Shown piece after piece: positions 39,567 to 50,077 of a stretch of 64,000 nucleotides of DNA. The position numbers and the translations under genes are program-made. Below the pieces are notes generated by a model that saw only the letters and a program-made list of their open reading frames with translations, had not been told where the DNA came from and did no database searches. This DNA comes from Ilumatobacteraceae bacterium (GTDB lineage Bacteria > Actinomycetota > Acidimicrobiia > Acidimicrobiales > Ilumatobacteraceae): assembly GCA_025463305.1 (NCBI GenBank), contig JAOBWK010000059.1, positions 61,111 to 125,110 of the forward strand, read 5' to 3'. Numbering within the stretch: position 1 is the first letter of the stretch; the number at the start of each line of letters is the position of its first letter.

Positions 39567-40877
39567 TCAGGAAATGGCGGCGAAGCCGATCTCGAGGTCG
39601 GCGATGATGTCGTCGATCGACTCGAGACCGACGCTGAGCCGGATCAGGCCGGGCGTGACACCGCTGCTGATCTGTTCCTCGTCGCTCAACTGGCTGTGGG
39701 TCGTGCTCGACGGATGGATCACGAGGCTGCGCACGTCGCCGATGTTGGCGACGTGGCTGTGCAGCACGAGGGAATCGGCGAACTTCTGGCCCGCTCCCTT
39801 GCCGCCGGCGAGCTCGAACGCGAGCACCGAGCCGTAGCCCTTGCCGCCGCCGTACTTCTTGGCACGCTCGTGCCACGGGCTCGAATCCAGTCCGGCCCAG
39901 TTGATGCTCGTGATCTCGCTCTTGGACTGCAGGTACTCGACGACCTTGGCCGCGTTCGACCAGTGGCGCTCCATCCGCAGGCTCAGCGTCTCCAGGCCCT
40001 GCAGGATCAGGAAGGAGTTCAGCGGCGCGATCGCCGAGCCGAGGTCGCGCAGGATCTGCACGCGCGCCTTGATCGCGTACGCCCCGTGGCCGAGCGCGGG
40101 GAAGTAGGCCAGGCCGTGGTAGCTCGGGTCGGGCTCGGTGAAGTTCGGGAAGCGACCGCTGGCCGCGAAGTCGAACGTGCCGCCGTCGGTGATCGAACCG
40201 CCGATCGAGGTGCCGTGACCGCCGATGAACTTGGTGAGGCTGTGCACGACGATGTCGGCGCCCCACTCGAGCGGACGGATCAGGTACGGCGTCGGCACGG
40301 TGTTGTCGACCATCAGCGGGATGCCGTTGTCGTGGGCGACCTTGCTCACGCCCTCGAGATCGAAGACGTCGTTCTTCGGGTTGGCGAGGACCTCGCCGAA
40401 GAACAGCTTGGTGTTGGGACGGATCGCCGCGCGCCACTGCTCGAGATCGTGGGGATCGTCGACGAAGGTGACCGTGATGCCCATCTTCGGGAACGTGTAG
40501 TGGAGCAGGTTGTACGTGCCGCCGTACAGCGACGGCGAGGCCACGATGTGGTCGCCGGCCTCGGCCAGGGTGAGGATGCCGATCGTCGCGGCCGCCTGGC
40601 CGGAGGCGACCACGAGCGTGCCGGGCAGGCCGACGGCCGTCGTGCAACCACCCTCGAGCGAGTTGATCCGCTGCTCGAGCGCGAGCTGCGTCGGGTTCAT
40701 GATGCGCGTGTAGATGTTGCCGATCTCGGCGAGCGCGAACAGGTTCGACGCGTGCTCGGAGTTGCGGAACTGGTAGCTCGTCGTCTGGTAGATCGGGACG
40801 GCACGAGCGCCGGTGGCGGGATCGGGTTCACCCCCGACGTGGATCTGGCGTGTCTCGAATCCCCATTCGCTGCTCAT
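39567..40877 (-). CDS. metY: O-acetylhomoserine sulfhydrylase (MetY type)
   Basis: A 436-residue PLP enzyme of the Cys/Met-metabolism family that makes homocysteine from O-acetylhomoserine and sulfide. YTRIMNPTQLALEQR and the Schiff-base stretch VVHSLTKFIGGHGTSIGG (Lys) are present. The start at 40877 has a perfect AAAGGAG ribosome binding site; a second in-frame ATG eight codons upstream is not needed. Together with the MTHFR/methyltransferase fusion this gives a route to methionine. A cystathionine gamma-synthase role is less likely from the length. Confidence 0.88.
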   Translation of the reverse strand: MSSEWGFETRQIHVGGEPDPATGARAVPIYQTTSYQFRNSEHASNLFALAEIGNIYTRIMNPTQLALEQRINSLEGGCTTAVGLPGTLVVASGQAAATIGILTLAEAGDHIVASPSLYGGTYNLLHYTFPKMGITVTFVDDPHDLEQWRAAIRPNTKLFFGEVLANPKNDVFDLEGVSKVAHDNGIPLMVDNTVPTPYLIRPLEWGADIVVHSLTKFIGGHGTSIGGSITDGGTFDFAASGRFPNFTEPDPSYHGLAYFPALGHGAYAIKARVQILRDLGSAIAPLNSFLILQGLETLSLRMERHWSNAAKVVEYLQSKSEITSINWAGLDSSPWHERAKKYGGGKGYGSVLAFELAGGKGAGQKFADSLVLHSHVANIGDVRSLVIHPSSTTHSQLSDEEQISSGVTPGLIRLSVGLESIDDIIADLEIGFAAIS

Positions 40878-40916
40878 CTCGATCTCCTTTGATCGCCCCA
40901 AGGTTGGCGCGTGGAG

Positions 40917-40956
40917 ATCCTAGGCGGGAATTCCCGACAAGATCAATCGGGAATTG
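40917..40956 (-). promoter_or_regulatory. metY promoter with palindromic operator in the spacer
   Basis: On the minus strand, TTGATC (40946-40941) and TAGGAT (40922-40917) are 18 bases apart. The spacer holds a perfect palindrome CGGGAATTCCCG (40925-40936), and a second CGGGAATT lies at 40948-40955. The placement suggests repression, perhaps by a sulfur or methionine regulator not in the window. Confidence 0.6.
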
Positions 40957-40962
40957 ACGGCG

Positions 40963-42273
40963 TCAGATCGACAGCAACGAGAAGTCGTTGTCAGTGAGCC
41001 AGTGCCGGCCGACGGCCTTGGTCTCCGCCCAGCGGTCGACGAGGCGCTGGCCAGTCGGGTCCTCCGGCGTGATCTGGCCGAACTCGGTGGGCGTCGGGCC
41101 GCAGCGATCGGCGTGGGGCTGCAGCGCGACGAGGTCGAACCCGTACACCTCGGCACACGCGAGGCCGACCATCCGCCGAGTCTCGTCGATCGGGATGTCG
41201 TGGAACGTCTTCTTCAGCCACGACCGGGTGTTCGGCCACGTTCCCTCGGGGTGCGGGAAGTCGTTGCCCCACAGGATGTTGTCGACACCGATCTCGTAGC
41301 GCATGCCCAGCTCGCGCCGCTTGGTGTTCGAGGCGCCGATGAAGCAGTTGCGATCGATGTAGTCCGACGGTGGCATCGTGATCGCCCCGCCGAACGGATC
41401 GGCGCCGAGCTTCTCGGTGCCCTTCTGGCCGAGGAACAGCCGGTCCCAGAACCAGATCTGCGCCGGCAGCCACCAGCAACCGGCTTCGGTGACGCCGAAC
41501 TTGAGGTTCGGGAAGCGCTCGAACACGCCCGACCAGAGCATGAACCACAGCGGACGCGCCGGCCACCACACGACCTCGCTGACGTAGATGCCGAGGTGAT
41601 CGCCGAACTCCTGCCGCGGCGCCGGGCCGCTGTGCGTGCACACCGGCAGCGAGAGCTCCTCGCACAGCGCCCACACCGGGTCGTAGCACCGGTCGTGGTA
41701 CGGCTTCTGATCGACCCACATCGCGGGGATCATCACCGCGCCGAGGCCGTCGTCCTTGATCCGGCGGATCTCGGCCAGCACCTCGTCGATCGGCGCGGTG
41801 ATCGGCACCAGCGCCACGCCCTTGCGGCGTTCGGGGCTGTTCTTGCAGAGGTCGGCGAGCCAACGGTTGTGGGCCTGCGCACCGCCGAGGCCGAGCTCGG
41901 GATCCATGTCACCGCTCATCCCGAGGCCCGCACCGAACGGCACGCACGTGCGGCTCTCGACGGCATCGGCATCGGGGAACACCACCTCGCCGGCCACGCC
42001 GTCGCCGTCGAGCTCGAGGTCGCGCTTGTCGGCCTCCCAGCCGCTGCGCAGCGCTTCCTCGTGCTCCTCGAACCACTTCTTGGCGTAGTCCTCGTTGCGC
42101 ACGCCCAGCTTGGTCGAGGCCTCGAGGACGGCAGCGCGCTCGGCGAGGAACTCGTCGAAGCGCCCGTGGAAGCGGAGCGCGAGGTACTCGCGGTAGTCCT
42201 CGGTCGGCAGGCCGGCGTGGCTGTCGGCGGAGACGATGACGTACGGCGCGTTCGGGTCTGTGGGTTCGGTCAT
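40963..42273 (-). CDS. Amidohydrolase-family (amidohydro_2) hydrolase, paralogue A
   Basis: A 436-residue TIM-barrel metal hydrolase of the amidohydrolase_2/decarboxylase group. SADSHAG opens the barrel, VCTHSG and GVDNILWGNDFPH follow in the normal order. It is a paralogue of the gene at 43226-44470 (shared DYREYL, AQAHNRWLADLC, NILWGxDxPH-type motifs). It is the third gene of a minus-strand cluster with an SDR enzyme and a divergent IclR regulator, so catabolism of a small cyclic or aromatic compound is likely. Confidence 0.85.
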   Translation of the reverse strand: MTEPTDPNAPYVIVSADSHAGLPTEDYREYLALRFHGRFDEFLAERAAVLEASTKLGVRNEDYAKKWFEEHEEALRSGWEADKRDLELDGDGVAGEVVFPDADAVESRTCVPFGAGLGMSGDMDPELGLGGAQAHNRWLADLCKNSPERRKGVALVPITAPIDEVLAEIRRIKDDGLGAVMIPAMWVDQKPYHDRCYDPVWALCEELSLPVCTHSGPAPRQEFGDHLGIYVSEVVWWPARPLWFMLWSGVFERFPNLKFGVTEAGCWWLPAQIWFWDRLFLGQKGTEKLGADPFGGAITMPPSDYIDRNCFIGASNTKRRELGMRYEIGVDNILWGNDFPHPEGTWPNTRSWLKKTFHDIPIDETRRMVGLACAEVYGFDLVALQPHADRCGPTPTEFGQITPEDPTGQRLVDRWAETKAVGRHWLTDNDFSLLSI

Positions 42274-42291
42274 GGCGGTCTCCTCTGAGGC

Positions 42292-43173
42292 TCAGCCCGG
42301 CACGGGGCGGAGGTACGACGGGTTGCTGCGGGCGAGCATGGATTCGGTGCGAGCGCGCATCTGCGCGTCGCCGCGATCGCTCTGGGGATGGATCCAGAAC
42401 TGGTCGCCGAGCAGGCCGACGACGACGCGCTCGGCCACCTCCTCGACCGGGGTGTAGGCGATGTCGACGCCGGCTGCCTTCATCTGCGCCTCGAGCGCCT
42501 CGACCGTCGTGTACGGCGTGACGCGGGGCCGCTCCTTGGCGAACTCGGCCGTGCGGCTGCGCCACGACTCGAACAGCCCGGTGCGCAGGATGTGCGGCCC
42601 GGGGAACAGCACGGAGGCGCTGACCTTGTCCGTGACGTCGTGCAGCTGGCCGTAGAGGCACTCGGTGATGGTGACGACGGCAGCCTTGGTGGCCGCGTAC
42701 TGCGGCGTGCTCGGCAGCGGTGACACGCCACCGTTGCCCGACGACGTGTTGACGACGTGGCCTTCGTCGTCTTGGGCGAGCATCACGGGCACGAACGCGT
42801 TGATGCCGTGGACGACACCCATCACGTTCACGCCGATGGCCCACTTCCAGTCGTTGAGCTCGTGCTCCCACATCTTGCCCTCGGCCCCGGCGCCGATGCC
42901 GGCGTTGTTGCACACGACGTGCACCGCGCCGTACGCCGACAGCGTCGCGTCGCGCAGCGCCTCGACGGAGGCGTAGTTCGTGACGTCGGTCTGATGGCCG
43001 ATGATGGCGAGGCCCTCGGCCTGGCACTCGGCGACGGCCTTCTCCAGTGGCTCGGCCTGCACGTCGGCGAGCACGACGCGCATGCCCTCGCGAGCGAAGC
43101 GCTCGCCCATCGCCCGGCCCAGACCACCGGCACCGCCGGTGACGACCGCAACTCGATCCTGCAACGTCTTCAT
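42292..43173 (-). CDS. Short-chain dehydrogenase/reductase
   Basis: A 293-residue Rossmann oxidoreductase with TGGAGGLGRAMG (residues 13-24), NNAG and the catalytic Ser-Tyr-Lys set (NTSSGNGG and YAATKAA). The ATG at 43173 has a G-rich stretch about ten bases upstream. It lies between two paralogous amidohydrolase genes in the same orientation, suggesting an alcohol or keto substrate in the same pathway. Confidence 0.87.
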   Translation of the reverse strand: MKTLQDRVAVVTGGAGGLGRAMGERFAREGMRVVLADVQAEPLEKAVAECQAEGLAIIGHQTDVTNYASVEALRDATLSAYGAVHVVCNNAGIGAGAEGKMWEHELNDWKWAIGVNVMGVVHGINAFVPVMLAQDDEGHVVNTSSGNGGVSPLPSTPQYAATKAAVVTITECLYGQLHDVTDKVSASVLFPGPHILRTGLFESWRSRTAEFAKERPRVTPYTTVEALEAQMKAAGVDIAYTPVEEVAERVVVGLLGDQFWIHPQSDRGDAQMRARTESMLARSNPSYLRPVPG

Positions 43174-43225
43174 GTCTGATACCCCCCAGTACCGATCCTG
43201 TGCTGTTGTGTTCTGGTCCGGCCGC

Positions 43226-44470
43226 TCAGCGTGCGCCGAAGCCGGCGAGCGCCGGGCACTTCTCGGCCAGGAGCGGCACATCCCCCGGCAGCAACGGCAC
43301 GTCGACGTCGCGCTTGCGCGGCCCGATCTGCTGGGCGAGCGGCTCGAGCGCGGCGAGGTCGAAGCCGTAGATGCGCGCCGCGTTGCCGCCCAGCATCATG
43401 GCCGTCTCGTGATGCGGCACGCCGGCGAAGGCAGCACGCAGCGCTTCCAACGTGTACGGCGTGCTCGCCTCCTTGTGCGGGTAATCGGTGCCCCACATGA
43501 TCTTGTCGAGGCCGACGGTGTGGCGCAGTGGCACCTCGGCGGGGCGGATGAAGCTGGCCCCGACGTTGCACTGGCGGGCGAAGTACTCGCTCGGGCTCAG
43601 CGACAGGTGATCGGTGACGGGCTTGCCCCACACGTGCTCCTGCGAGCCGACAGCGGTGCGCATCCGGTCGAAGAAGTAGTCGAGCCGGGCCAGCTCTTCA
43701 GGGATCCACGCCGTGCCCTGCTCGGTGAACACGACCTGCAGGTCCGGGTGACGTTCGAGCGCGCCGGACACGATGAGGTGGGTGAGGGCGCGGTGCGAGA
43801 ACCAGGTCACCTCGAGCAGGAAGATGACCGGTGATTCGACGACGCCCGTCATCGGCGGGCTCGCACTGCCGCCGTGGTGGTTCACCGGCATGCCGAGCTC
43901 GGCGCACACCGCCCAGAGCGGCTCGTAGTAGGCGCCGTCGTACAGCTCGGGCAGGCCGCTGTTCGGCGGCACGCCCGGCAGCAGGATGCCGCCCGTGAGA
44001 CCGGCCTGCTTGGCCCAGCGCACTTCTTCGACCGCGGCCGGGATGTCGTTCAGCAGCACCTGGGCGATGCCTGCGCGTCGGCCCGGCACCTCGGCGCAGA
44101 AGTCGGCGAGCCAGCGGTTGTGGGCCTGCAGGCCCGCCCAACGCTTCTCGGCGTCGCCCGCGTTCTGCGCCGGGGGCTGGAAGGTGAGCGTGGACTTCGG
44201 GTAGAAGGGCGGGATGGTGTTCGGGTAGATGACCTCCGCCACCACGCCATCGGCCTCGAGGTCGGTCTGGCGTCGCTGCGAGCTCCAGTTGCGCTCGCCC
44301 AGCTCGCCGAGCAGGTCCTCGTACTCGATCACGTACGAGCCGGCCCACGCGTCGAACTCGTCGTGGAAGCGCTTCGGCAGGTACTCGCGGTAGTCGTGGA
44401 TCGCGCCGCCGCCATGGCAGTCGGCCGAGATCAGGATGTAGCGGTCGTCGTTCTGGTTCTCGTCGTCCAT
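43226..44470 (-). CDS. Amidohydrolase-family (amidohydro_2) hydrolase, paralogue B
   Basis: A 414-residue metal hydrolase opening with SADCHGGG and containing VNHHGGSASPPM and IMWGTDYPHKE. It is the first gene of the IclR-linked cluster and shares length, order and many segments with paralogue A. The HxH motif is reduced to one His (DCH), as in paralogue A, which sets both apart from classical DxHxH members. The 5' region contains the shared operator. Confidence 0.85.
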   Translation of the reverse strand: MDDENQNDDRYILISADCHGGGAIHDYREYLPKRFHDEFDAWAGSYVIEYEDLLGELGERNWSSQRRQTDLEADGVVAEVIYPNTIPPFYPKSTLTFQPPAQNAGDAEKRWAGLQAHNRWLADFCAEVPGRRAGIAQVLLNDIPAAVEEVRWAKQAGLTGGILLPGVPPNSGLPELYDGAYYEPLWAVCAELGMPVNHHGGSASPPMTGVVESPVIFLLEVTWFSHRALTHLIVSGALERHPDLQVVFTEQGTAWIPEELARLDYFFDRMRTAVGSQEHVWGKPVTDHLSLSPSEYFARQCNVGASFIRPAEVPLRHTVGLDKIMWGTDYPHKEASTPYTLEALRAAFAGVPHHETAMMLGGNAARIYGFDLAALEPLAQQIGPRKRDVDVPLLPGDVPLLAEKCPALAGFGAR

Positions 44471-44492
44471 GGAGCCGGCCCCCAGCCGGACG

Positions 44493-44531
44493 TGTCACCA
44501 GGTGACACACATGTTCGTTGTGTGATACAGT
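44493..44531. promoter_or_regulatory. Divergent operator/promoter between the amidohydrolase and IclR genes
   Basis: A perfect palindrome TGTCACC-A-GGTGACA (44493-44507) overlaps a GTGACA -35, which is 18 bases from a TACAGT -10 (44526-44531) for the IclR gene. A second inverted repeat, CACACA and TGTGTG (44506-44524), overlaps the spacer. Binding by the IclR protein with autoregulation is the natural reading. Confidence 0.6.
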
Positions 44532-44546
44532 CTTGCGCCGATCCCC

Positions 44547-45266
44547 ATGGCTGTCAAGACGATCCAATCCGTGCAGAACGCGCTCGTCGTGCTCGAGGCA
44601 CTCGCGACCGCGCAGCCGATCGGCGTGTCCGCACTCGCCCGCGCCGTCGACATCGACAAGACCGCCGTGCAGCGGATCCTGCTCACCCTCGGCGATGCCG
44701 GATGGATCCGCCAGCTCGACTCGGGCGAGTGGGCCGTCACGTCGAAGGCCCTGCAGGTCGGCACCCGCTTCACCTCGGGATTGCGCGAGGCGGCCCACCC
44801 GCACCTCGTGCAGCTGCAGAAGGACACCGACGAATCCGTCGTGCTGTTCGCGCGCGAGGGCGACACGATGGTGGTGCTCGACTCCATCGACAGCGGGCAG
44901 CCGCTGCGGATGACGGTGCCGGTCGGCATGGTGGTGCCGATGGGTCAGGCCGCGGCGTTCGACGCGTTCCTGCCCGACGCCGAGCGGGCGATGCTGCCCA
45001 CACTCCAGCCGGTCCCGTCAGAGGCGACGCTCGCGGCGGTGCGCCGCACGGGCTACTTCGTGATCGACGAGATGTACCCGAACTCGATCGCCGCCGGATC
45101 ACCCGTCTTCGATCGGCGAGGCCTCCCGATCGGCACCATCACGGTGGTCGCGCCGAAGGTACGGGTCGGCCGGGCAGCAGCGCGCAAGCTCGGTGAGGTC
45201 GCCGCGCGCACCGCAGCGGGCGTCACCAGTGCGATGGCGGGCATCTCGGTCGATCCAGCGCTGTGA
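44547..45266 (+). CDS. IclR-family transcriptional regulator
   Basis: A 239-residue regulator with an N-terminal winged helix (about 5-65: IGVSALARAVDIDKTAVQRILLTL) and a C-terminal GAF-like effector domain (about 80-235; AAGSPVFDRRGLPIGTITV). It is divergent from the two amidohydrolase genes and the SDR gene and shares a 76-bp regulatory region with them. The effector is unknown, probably a pathway intermediate. Confidence 0.9.
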   Translation: MAVKTIQSVQNALVVLEALATAQPIGVSALARAVDIDKTAVQRILLTLGDAGWIRQLDSGEWAVTSKALQVGTRFTSGLREAAHPHLVQLQKDTDESVVLFAREGDTMVVLDSIDSGQPLRMTVPVGMVVPMGQAAAFDAFLPDAERAMLPTLQPVPSEATLAAVRRTGYFVIDEMYPNSIAAGSPVFDRRGLPIGTITVVAPKVRVGRAAARKLGEVAARTAAGVTSAMAGISVDPAL

Positions 45267-45378
45267 CGAACGCCATCGCTCCGGTGGCAAGGTTCACAGC
45301 GGCCACGCGCACGACCGCTGCGCGCACCGGTTGAGCCCGCTCCGCCACACGCGGACATCCGGGCGGCTGCGACCGTGA

Positions 45379-45885
45379 TCAGAAGAGGTCGTCGAGCACC
45401 GCTCGCGACTTGGCGTTGAGGGTGCGACCGGGGAAGATCTCGGCGATCAGCACCTCGATGTCGATCAGGTCGGTGATGCCAAGGTTCGCCGACAGCAGTC
45501 GGACGTCGTCGAGGTCCTCGGGCCTCGACGGCGTGAGGGCGCGCATGACCAGCAACTGATCGGCGCTGAGCGCCGACACCGCGAGATTCGGCGCGGTCCA
45601 CAGCGCGTCGACATCGTCGCCGAAGCCCTTCGGCAGCAGTGACGTGGACTGGTCGTTGATCCAGTGCGCGGCGAGCCCGAGCGGCTTCGCCGCGTCACGG
45701 GCGGCACCGAGGACCAGGCCTCGCGGCGTCGGAGCCGCATCGACGTGATCGATCTCGGTGCGGGCGTCGAACCCGAACATCATCGCTGCATCGCCGAACA
45801 GCACGACGGTGGCGTCGACGCCTCGCTCGATCAGTCGATCGGACAGCGCCGAGAAGGCGGCATCGAGTTGGTCACGGGTGAGCAC
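45379..45885 (-). CDS. DUF6036-like nucleotidyltransferase-fold protein
   Basis: A 168-residue protein. The start region VVLFGDAAMMFGFDARTEIDHVDA resembles the G(G/D)xA...T.DID pattern of minimal nucleotidyltransferases used as toxin or antitoxin components (DUF6036/AbiEii-related). I start it at a GTG at 45885, since the longer ATG (45936) lies inside a perfect palindrome. No partner gene is visible beside it. The assignment is moderate. Confidence 0.6.
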   Translation of the reverse strand: MLTRDQLDAAFSALSDRLIERGVDATVVLFGDAAMMFGFDARTEIDHVDAAPTPRGLVLGAARDAAKPLGLAAHWINDQSTSLLPKGFGDDVDALWTAPNLAVSALSADQLLVMRALTPSRPEDLDDVRLLSANLGITDLIDIEVLIAEIFPGRTLNAKSRAVLDDLF

Positions 45886-45928
45886 GGCGGTGAGTGTACG
45901 GGCCACCGCGATCCGCCCGAAAACGATG

Positions 45929-45972
45929 CATGTCACCGCACATCATCGACGTCGATGATGTGCGGTGACATG
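45929..45972. repeat. Perfect 44-bp palindrome downstream of ilvC
   Basis: The left half ends TGTCACCGCACATCATCGAC at 45950 and the right half is its exact reverse complement; the match extends to CA/TG at the outer ends, giving 44 bp with no loop. It sits between the stop of ilvC and the DUF6036-like gene on the minus strand. CATCG and then TTTT follow it, so it may terminate ilvBNC transcription. Confidence 0.9.
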
Positions 45973-46001
45973 AACGCAGTGCTTCCGTGCGTGGGAGCGG
46001 A

Positions 46002-47571
<1,570 letters not shown>

Positions 47572-47575
<4 letters not shown>

Positions 47576-49320
47576 CGCAGGAACTCCTTGCGGGCCATCT
47601 GGGCGGGGGGCAACAGCAGGTCGTCGTTGGTGGCGCCGGCCGGCACCATCGGGAAGACCTTCTCCGACGCGGCGACACGGAAGTCGACGACGACCGGGCG
47701 ATCGTCGATGCCGTTGGCCTTGTCGATGGCCGGCTGCACCTCTTCCGGTGAGTCGACGCGGATGCCGACGCAGCCCATCGCCTCGGCCCACTTGACGAAG
47801 TCGGGCGTCTCCGGGGAGAGGTAGACCTCGCTGTAGCGCTCCTCGTAGAACATCTCCTGCCACTGGCGAACCATGCCGAGGTAGCTGTTGTTGAGGATCG
47901 CGACCTTGACCGGGATCCGCTCGAGGCTGGCGGTGACGAGCTCCTGCGCCGTCATCTGGAAGCAGCCGTCGCCGTCGATCGCCCACACGGTGGCGTCGGG
48001 GCGGCCGACCTTCGCGCCGATCGCGGCCGGGACGCTGAAGCCCATCGTGCCGAGGCCGCCGGAGTTGACCCAGCTGTACGGGTGCTCGAACTTCCAGTAC
48101 TGCGACGACCACATCTGGTGCTGGCCGACGCCGCTGACGAGGATCGTGTCCTCGGGCGCGCTGTCGCGCAGCGCCTCCAGGCAGTACTGCGGCTTGAGCG
48201 CCTCGCCCGGCTCGCTCATCTCGTAGCTGAGCGGGAACTGCTCGCGCCAACCGCTGATGCGGCTCTTCCACATGCCGGTGTCGGCCTGCGTGGCCCCGCC
48301 GTTGAGGAGGTCCTTGATCGCCTTGACGATCTCCTCGATGACGAGACGGCAGTCGCCGACGATCGGCACGTCGGGGCGACGGACCTTGCCCTGCTCGGCG
48401 GGATCGATGTCGACGTGGATGATCTTCGCCTCCTGGGCGAAGCCGCTGACCTTGCCGGTGATGCGGTCGTCGAACCGGGCACCGAGCGCGATCAGCAGAT
48501 CGCTCTTCTGCATCGCCGTGACAGCCGTGGCGTTGCCGTGCATGCCGGGCATGCCGAGGCACAGCGGATGGCTGTCGGGGAACGCGCCGCGGGCCATCAG
48601 CGTCGTGACGACGTGGATCTGGGTCAGCTCGGCGAGCTCCTTCAACGTCTCGGCGGCATGGGCCTTGAGCACGCCGCCGCCGACGTAGAGGATCGGCCGC
48701 TCGGACTCGAGGATCAGCTTGGCCGCCTCCTTGATCATCCGCGGGTGGCCCTTGGTGGTGGGCCGGTAGCCGGGGAGGCTGTCGGCGACCTCGGCATCGG
48801 TCGGCCAGTACCAGTCCATCGTGTTCGTCAGGCAGTCCTTGGGGACGTCGATCAGCGTCGGTCCCGGGCGACCGGTCGTGGCGATGTGGAACGCCTGACG
48901 GACGGCCATCGGCAGGTCCTGCGCGCTCATGACGAGCTCGTTGTGCTTGGTGACGCTGCGCGTGATCCCGACCGTGTCGCACTCCTGGAACGCATCGGTG
49001 CCGATGGCCGTGGTGGCGACCTGGCCGGTGATGCACACCATCGGGATCGAGTCCATGTACGCATCGCAGAGCGGCGTGACCATGTTCGTGGCCGCCGGGC
49101 CGCTGGTGACCAGCGCGACACCCGGGCGACCCGTCACGTGGGCGAAGCCCTCGGCCATGTGGCCGGCGCCCTGCTCGTGACGCACGAGGATGTGGCGGAT
49201 GCTGCTGTCGAGCAGCGGGTCGTAGGCGGGGAGGATGCAGCCACCGGGGAGGCCGAAGATGACCTCGGTGTTCTCCATCTCCAGGGCTTTGATGAGGGCT
49301 TGCGCCCCGGTCATCTTCAC
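47572..49320 (-). CDS. ilvB: Acetolactate synthase catalytic subunit
   Basis: A 582-residue ThDP/FAD enzyme, the first committed step to valine, leucine and isoleucine. FGLPGGCILPAYDPLL, the catalytic Glu region RHEQGAGHMAEGFA, and the ThDP motif GDGCFQMTAQELVTA...NNSYLGMVRQWQ are intact. A GTG start at 49320 has AAGGAG five bases upstream; an ATG two codons later is possible. The leader upstream encodes a branched-chain-rich peptide and an attenuator hairpin. Confidence 0.95.
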
Positions 49321-49370
49321 GGTTGCTCCTTGTTGGCGATCATTGGGGTTGCGATCATTGAAATTGGCCC

Positions 49371-49401
49371 GAAAAACGAAAGAACCTCCCGAACGGGAGG
49401 T
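49371..49401 (-). terminator. Rho-independent attenuator of ilvBNC
   Basis: On the minus strand ACCTCCCG-TT-CGGGAGGT (49401-49384) forms a perfect 8-bp stem with a 2-base gap, followed by TCTTTCGTTTTTC. It lies between the leader peptide stop and ilvB. An alternative pairing of GC-rich repeats between 49402 and 49434 could act as the antiterminator. Confidence 0.88.
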
Positions 49402-49433
49402 GGAGCGGCACAGACGGCGAGAAGCCGCTGCCG

Positions 49434-49484
49434 CTAGGTGAGTACGACGAGGATGCTGGTGGCGGCGCGGGGCGTGCGAATCAC
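49434..49484 (-). CDS. ilvB leader peptide
   Basis: A 16-residue open frame, GTG ... TAG, reads MIRTPRAATSILVVLT. The Ile-Leu-Val-Val-Leu run is just before the stop codon, the layout of transcription-attenuation leaders for branched-chain amino acid operons. A CACAAT -10 element lies seven bases upstream, so it is probably leaderless. Too short for ordinary gene calling. Confidence 0.85.
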   Translation of the reverse strand: MIRTPRAATSILVVLT

Positions 49485-49491
49485 ATCGGCG

Positions 49492-49497
49492 ATTGTG
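49492..49497 (-). promoter_or_regulatory. -10 element of the ilv leader
   Basis: CACAAT on the minus strand ends seven bases before the GTG of the leader peptide at 49484. Confidence 0.45.
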
Positions 49498-49539
49498 CCA
49501 CGGTGACCAGCCGAAAGCAACCGGACACGACGCCTGGCC

Positions 49540-50013
49540 TCAGCTCCAGTACTCGGCCATCAGCTCGCCGGCCCAACGCGGCTCGACGACGTGGCCGCGC
49601 GGCGCGAAGCCGAGCATGTACGGCTTGATGTCGAGCACCGGTGTGCCGGCGATCGCGTCGAGGCCGCGCACCGTCACGCCCAGCCCGTCGATGGCGACGA
49701 GCGCACACACGGTGACGCCCAGGCGGTTCGGCCGGACCCGGCCCCGCTGGGCGAAGATGCCGACCTCGGGCCAGTCGGCGCGGCCGCGCGGGCGACGCGC
49801 GGTGAGCACGACGTCGGCTTCGTCGACCTGATCGAAGTGGTAGATCACCTCGACGTGCGAGAACGCGTCGAGACCGTGCAGCGACTCCGTGGTGAACCGA
49901 TCCGGATCGAGTCGGATCGTGCACAGCTCGGCGTCCCAGAAGTCGTCGTCGGGCCGCACCCGCCCGCCGTCGACGCTACCGATGGGGATCATCGCAATGG
50001 GATCTGCGCTCAT
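49540..50013 (-). CDS. trmO: TrmO-like tRNA-Thr m6t6A37 methyltransferase
   Basis: A 157-residue SAM-dependent enzyme of the TrmO/UPF0066 family, which methylates t6A at position 37 of tRNA-Thr(GGU). The landmarks FSHVEVIYHFDQ, RPNRLGVTVCALV and the C-terminal GTPVLDIKPYMLGF are conserved. The ATG is at 50013; a promoter is not obvious. It is not part of an operon. Confidence 0.83.
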   Translation of the reverse strand: MSADPIAMIPIGSVDGGRVRPDDDFWDAELCTIRLDPDRFTTESLHGLDAFSHVEVIYHFDQVDEADVVLTARRPRGRADWPEVGIFAQRGRVRPNRLGVTVCALVAIDGLGVTVRGLDAIAGTPVLDIKPYMLGFAPRGHVVEPRWAGELMAEYWS

Positions 50014-50077
50014 CGCGCCAGCCTCGCACAGCCCGGGATGCGGGTGCTGTTGCCTTGAAGCGGAACGGTCCGGGCCG

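Noticed and set aside
45886..45936. ATG at 45936 as start of the DUF6036-like gene
   Set aside because: It lies inside the perfect palindrome and adds residues without family likeness; the GTG at 45885 is more probable, though not certain.
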